NCBI RefSeq assembly: GCF_040702995.1
Contig: NZ_CP159992.1
Location: 3,125,501-3,189,500 of the forward strand
Direction of reading: 5' to 3'
Source of the DNA: Paenibacillus sp. AN1007
GTDB lineage: Bacteria; Bacillota; Bacilli; Paenibacillales; Paenibacillaceae
Length of the DNA stretch: 64,000 nucleotides
The notes under the pieces are model-generated. The model saw nothing but the letters and a program-made list of their open reading frames with translations, did no database searches and had not been told where the DNA came from. Shown here in pieces: positions 62,044 through 64,000 of the stretch (the stretch's first letter is position 1; every line of letters starts with the position of its first letter). The translations under genes were made by a program, and so were the position numbers.

Positions 62044-63678
62044 TCAGAACGTATACGATTCAAACTGCAAGGCGTTAGTAATCGCATTCCATACATCGGA
62101 AGTCTCTCCGCCCATGTACCAGTATGCGAGACCTGCAATGTTCTGTTTACGGCTCATCAGTACTTTGGCTGACAGCGATCGGCTATCTTCTGCCCAGATT
62201 GCTCTTGCCGTTTGGTTGGAAATATAGTTGATGATGTACTGGTTCAATCGGGTATCCCAGTGTTTGAAAGAACCCGATGCGGCTGCCCGCACCCCCTGCT
62301 CGCCCAGCGTAATATCCCAAGAAGCTCCCGCCGGATTTACAGCGGACCAGTCCCTCGTATACAACGGCAGTGCCATTATCGTTTTCGCCCGGTCCACTTC
62401 AGACACCATCTTTGCCAGCGCGCTTTCCACCCACGGAAGCGATGCCACGGAACCTGCTTTAGGGTCACCATTCCAATGCTCCTCATAATTCATAAGCACC
62501 ATGTAGTCCGATACCGCGCCCAGTTTAACGTAATCAAAGGCTGCCGTCCAATCTGAACCCAGATTAGGTGAAACATCGACCGATACGACAGCACCGAGAG
62601 TATGCAGCGAAGCCGTTAACGAGGCCACGAAGGAGGTGAAACCTTCCCGGTCGGCAGGGTCCACATTTTCAAAATCCACATTGATGCCGCCAAGTTCATA
62701 TTTTTTAACCAAAGCACTTATCTCGCGAACAACCGCTTCCCGGTTCACGGAGCTGGATAACATCTGATGGGTCACGGCTGCGTTGGAACGATTACCGAGC
62801 ATGGGCCAGAGCTGTCTGCCCGAAGCAGCTGCCCAGGAGATCAAAGTCGAATTGGCATGATTCGAAACACTCATATCCTTGTTCAGGAAAAACCAGCGCG
62901 GCACTACGGTGTTCACCGGGGACTGCTCTACTTGGTCGATAAACGCTGCCGCCGAAGAATTGTACTGCCACCCCAGTTGAATTCCAACGTCCGGTTTGCG
63001 CTTGATTTTCGCTGCCCAAGAAGGATTTTGTAATACGGAATCCAGCATAACCGCTGCTTCTTCACGAGTGACTTGGTCACCCGGTCGGAAAAGTCCACTG
63101 CTTCCGCGCATCAATCCAAGCTGGTGCACCTTCTGTACATATGGACGAGCCCAGTCTGAGATATCCGCTGCGTCCTTATATGTATAGAATAAAAGATTAT
63201 TTTCTACAGGACGCTGTTTCAGCATACGAACAAGCAGAGCTGCCGCCTCTTCACGGGTAATGGAGGCATTAGGCTTGAACATATTCTGACCTTTCCCTTC
63301 TAGGATAGATAGATTGGTCATCGCCCCGACATTACCGTAATACCAGGCTTTCACAGGAGTATCCATGTAAGGAGAGATATTGTTCGAAACCGGTTTTAAT
63401 CCGAGCAAACGTACGGCAAATGATGCAAATTCTGCCCGTGTGACCGCTTTTTTGGGTTCAAATGTATGCTGTGTCGTTCCCGCAACAATCCCTTTGTACA
63501 CCAGGCGGTCGATGGCTTCTCCTGCATAACTTGTACGTGTATCTTGGAAAACAGGCTTCAAGCTCGCTTCTGCGCTTAGGGTGCTTCCACTACCCATCAT
63601 GGAACCCAACACGATGGCGCCGCATAAAACAATCTTCCACATTGGACGATATATTCTATTAACATCTATTATTTTCAC
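62044..63678 (-). CDS. Surface-anchored GH18 glycosidase with three SLH domains
   Basis: 544 residues from a GTG at 63678, which has GTGAGG nine bases upstream. The extended N-terminus (RIYRP before the hydrophobic core) makes a good signal peptide with cleavage at LSAEA; an ATG at 63642 is an alternative, and a GTG at 63693 would lie within a terminator. Three SLH repeats follow (about 35-215 of the longest frame): AVTRAEFASFAVRLLG, SITREEAAALLVRML and QVTREEAAVMLDSVL, which hold the protein to cell-wall polymer. The C-terminal GH18 barrel has LGGINVDFENVD with the catalytic Glu, YMVLMNYEEHW and IMALPLYTRDW, as in YaaH-type cortex lytic enzymes and chitinases. It probably cuts peptidoglycan or chitin-like polymers at the surface. 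Confidence 0.9.
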   Translation of the reverse strand: MKIIDVNRIYRPMWKIVLCGAIVLGSMMGSGSTLSAEASLKPVFQDTRTSYAGEAIDRLVYKGIVAGTTQHTFEPKKAVTRAEFASFAVRLLGLKPVSNNISPYMDTPVKAWYYGNVGAMTNLSILEGKGQNMFKPNASITREEAAALLVRMLKQRPVENNLLFYTYKDAADISDWARPYVQKVHQLGLMRGSSGLFRPGDQVTREEAAVMLDSVLQNPSWAAKIKRKPDVGIQLGWQYNSSAAAFIDQVEQSPVNTVVPRWFFLNKDMSVSNHANSTLISWAAASGRQLWPMLGNRSNAAVTHQMLSSSVNREAVVREISALVKKYELGGINVDFENVDPADREGFTSFVASLTASLHTLGAVVSVDVSPNLGSDWTAAFDYVKLGAVSDYMVLMNYEEHWNGDPKAGSVASLPWVESALAKMVSEVDRAKTIMALPLYTRDWSAVNPAGASWDITLGEQGVRAAASGSFKHWDTRLNQYIINYISNQTARAIWAEDSRSLSAKVLMSRKQNIAGLAYWYMGGETSDVWNAITNALQFESYTF

Positions 63679-63686
63679 AGTAAAAA

Positions 63687-63739
63687 GCCTCACTTCAATA
63701 GTTTACGATCTTCATCATCGTATCAAATTGAAGCGAGGC
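63687..63739 (-). terminator. Terminator of the nitroreductase gene
   Basis: On the minus strand GCCTCGCTTCAAT pairs with ATTGAAGTGAGGC (one mismatch) around a 27-base loop and is followed by five T. It reaches to within ten bases of the SLH-GH18 start codon. Confidence 0.8.
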
Positions 63740-63806
63740 CGTATGTGGTTAAATGTTGGTAATGAAGGATTTACTTGTGTAATTCAGCTTGGTCTCGTGT
63801 ATATTC

Positions 63807-64000
63807 TTACTTGTGTACTTTAACGCGCTCTTCGATCGGCTGGAATTCTTTTTCGCCTGGTGTCGCTGTTGGCTTACCAAATGGCATCTGAGCAATAAGT
63901 CTCCAGTTCTCCGGAATGCCCCATTCCTGCTTCACTTTCTCATCAATCAATGGATTGTAGTGCTGCAGGGAAGCTCCGAGTCCCTCTTGTTCCAAAGCTG
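63807..64000 (-). CDS. Nitroreductase family protein, C-terminal part
   Basis: 64 residues visible, ending at the stop 63807; the 5' part is beyond the window edge. ALEQEGLGASLQHYNPLIDEKVKQEWGIPENWRLIAQMPFGKP and GEKEFQPIEERV are typical of the C-terminus of Bacillales FMN nitroreductases, in the region that reads GASLQHYNP. A terminator follows. Confidence 0.85.
   Translation of the reverse strand, partial: ALEQEGLGASLQHYNPLIDEKVKQEWGIPENWRLIAQMPFGKPTATPGEKEFQPIEERVKVHK

Noticed and set aside
1..64000. CRISPR arrays, tRNA and rRNA genes, intact transposases or phage genes
   Set aside because: I looked for regularly spaced repeats, tRNA-like CCA ends and TPsiC arms, rRNA-like conserved blocks and transposase or integrase motifs, and saw none. 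A dedicated search could still find a divergent one.

Overview
The window looks like chromosome of a Paenibacillus-type, aerobic, spore-former-related Firmicute. The evidence is the gene complement (bifunctional CYP102 P450, Btr/FeuA-type iron uptake, LutABC, HxlR/HxlB/HxlA, an SLH-anchored GH18 protein, DUF3243 and DUF2500 proteins), AGGAGG-type ribosome sites, Fur and CcpA-like sites, and U-tailed intrinsic terminators. I see no rRNA, tRNA, CRISPR array, phage block or intact transposase. Most genes lie on the minus strand.

Layout. 1-1.5 kb holds most of a degenerate pyruvate phosphate dikinase-like protein, cut by the window edge. 2.0-2.8 kb encodes an unknown secreted protein. 3.1-13.9 kb is one GC-rich, tightly packed amino-sugar locus: a sugar ABC importer, a cytosolic GH84 hexosaminidase, a DUF4127 protein, NanE, an RpiR regulator, a ROK kinase and an FAD oxidoreductase. 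14.6-17.4 kb is a Fur-controlled iron pair (Btr-like activator and FeuA-like lipoprotein). 17.6-21.8 kb is a translationally coupled operon of an APH-like kinase, a large methyltransferase, a histidine phosphatase, an exonuclease tail and an unknown protein; it carries a frameshift and a truncation. 22-25.5 kb has GNAT, RidA, AraC and a divergent Gfo/Idh/MocA dehydrogenase. 26.4-29.6 kb is the P450-reductase fusion.

30-35.4 kb joins rhamnulokinase, a DeoR regulator and the lactate-oxidation genes lutABC, which fits rhamnose breakdown through lactaldehyde and lactate. 35.6-46.2 kb holds DUF2500, PepF, the ribulose-monophosphate formaldehyde genes, a lactonase, an AEC transporter, a frameshifted DUF2062 gene, an OsmC protein, a second DeoR paralogue and an old-yellow-enzyme homologue. 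Two inverted-repeat elements of one family sit here. 46.5-51.2 kb holds an HMCES-like protein with altered active-site residues, a small secreted metalloprotease with a lipoprotein, and a two-component system preceded by a Met/Asp-rich exported protein. 51.3-55.2 kb is beta-mannosidase with a LacI regulator. 55.4-64 kb has EamA/LysR, a TPR protein, heme O synthase, small proteins, a thioredoxin-reductase-like enzyme, the SLH-GH18 protein and the tail of a nitroreductase.

The best candidates for undescribed biology are the GH84-DUF4127-NanE locus, the kinase-methyltransferase-phosphatase operon, the Met/Asp-rich protein with its two-component system, and the inverted-repeat element. Functions come from recognising motifs by eye; no database search was run.
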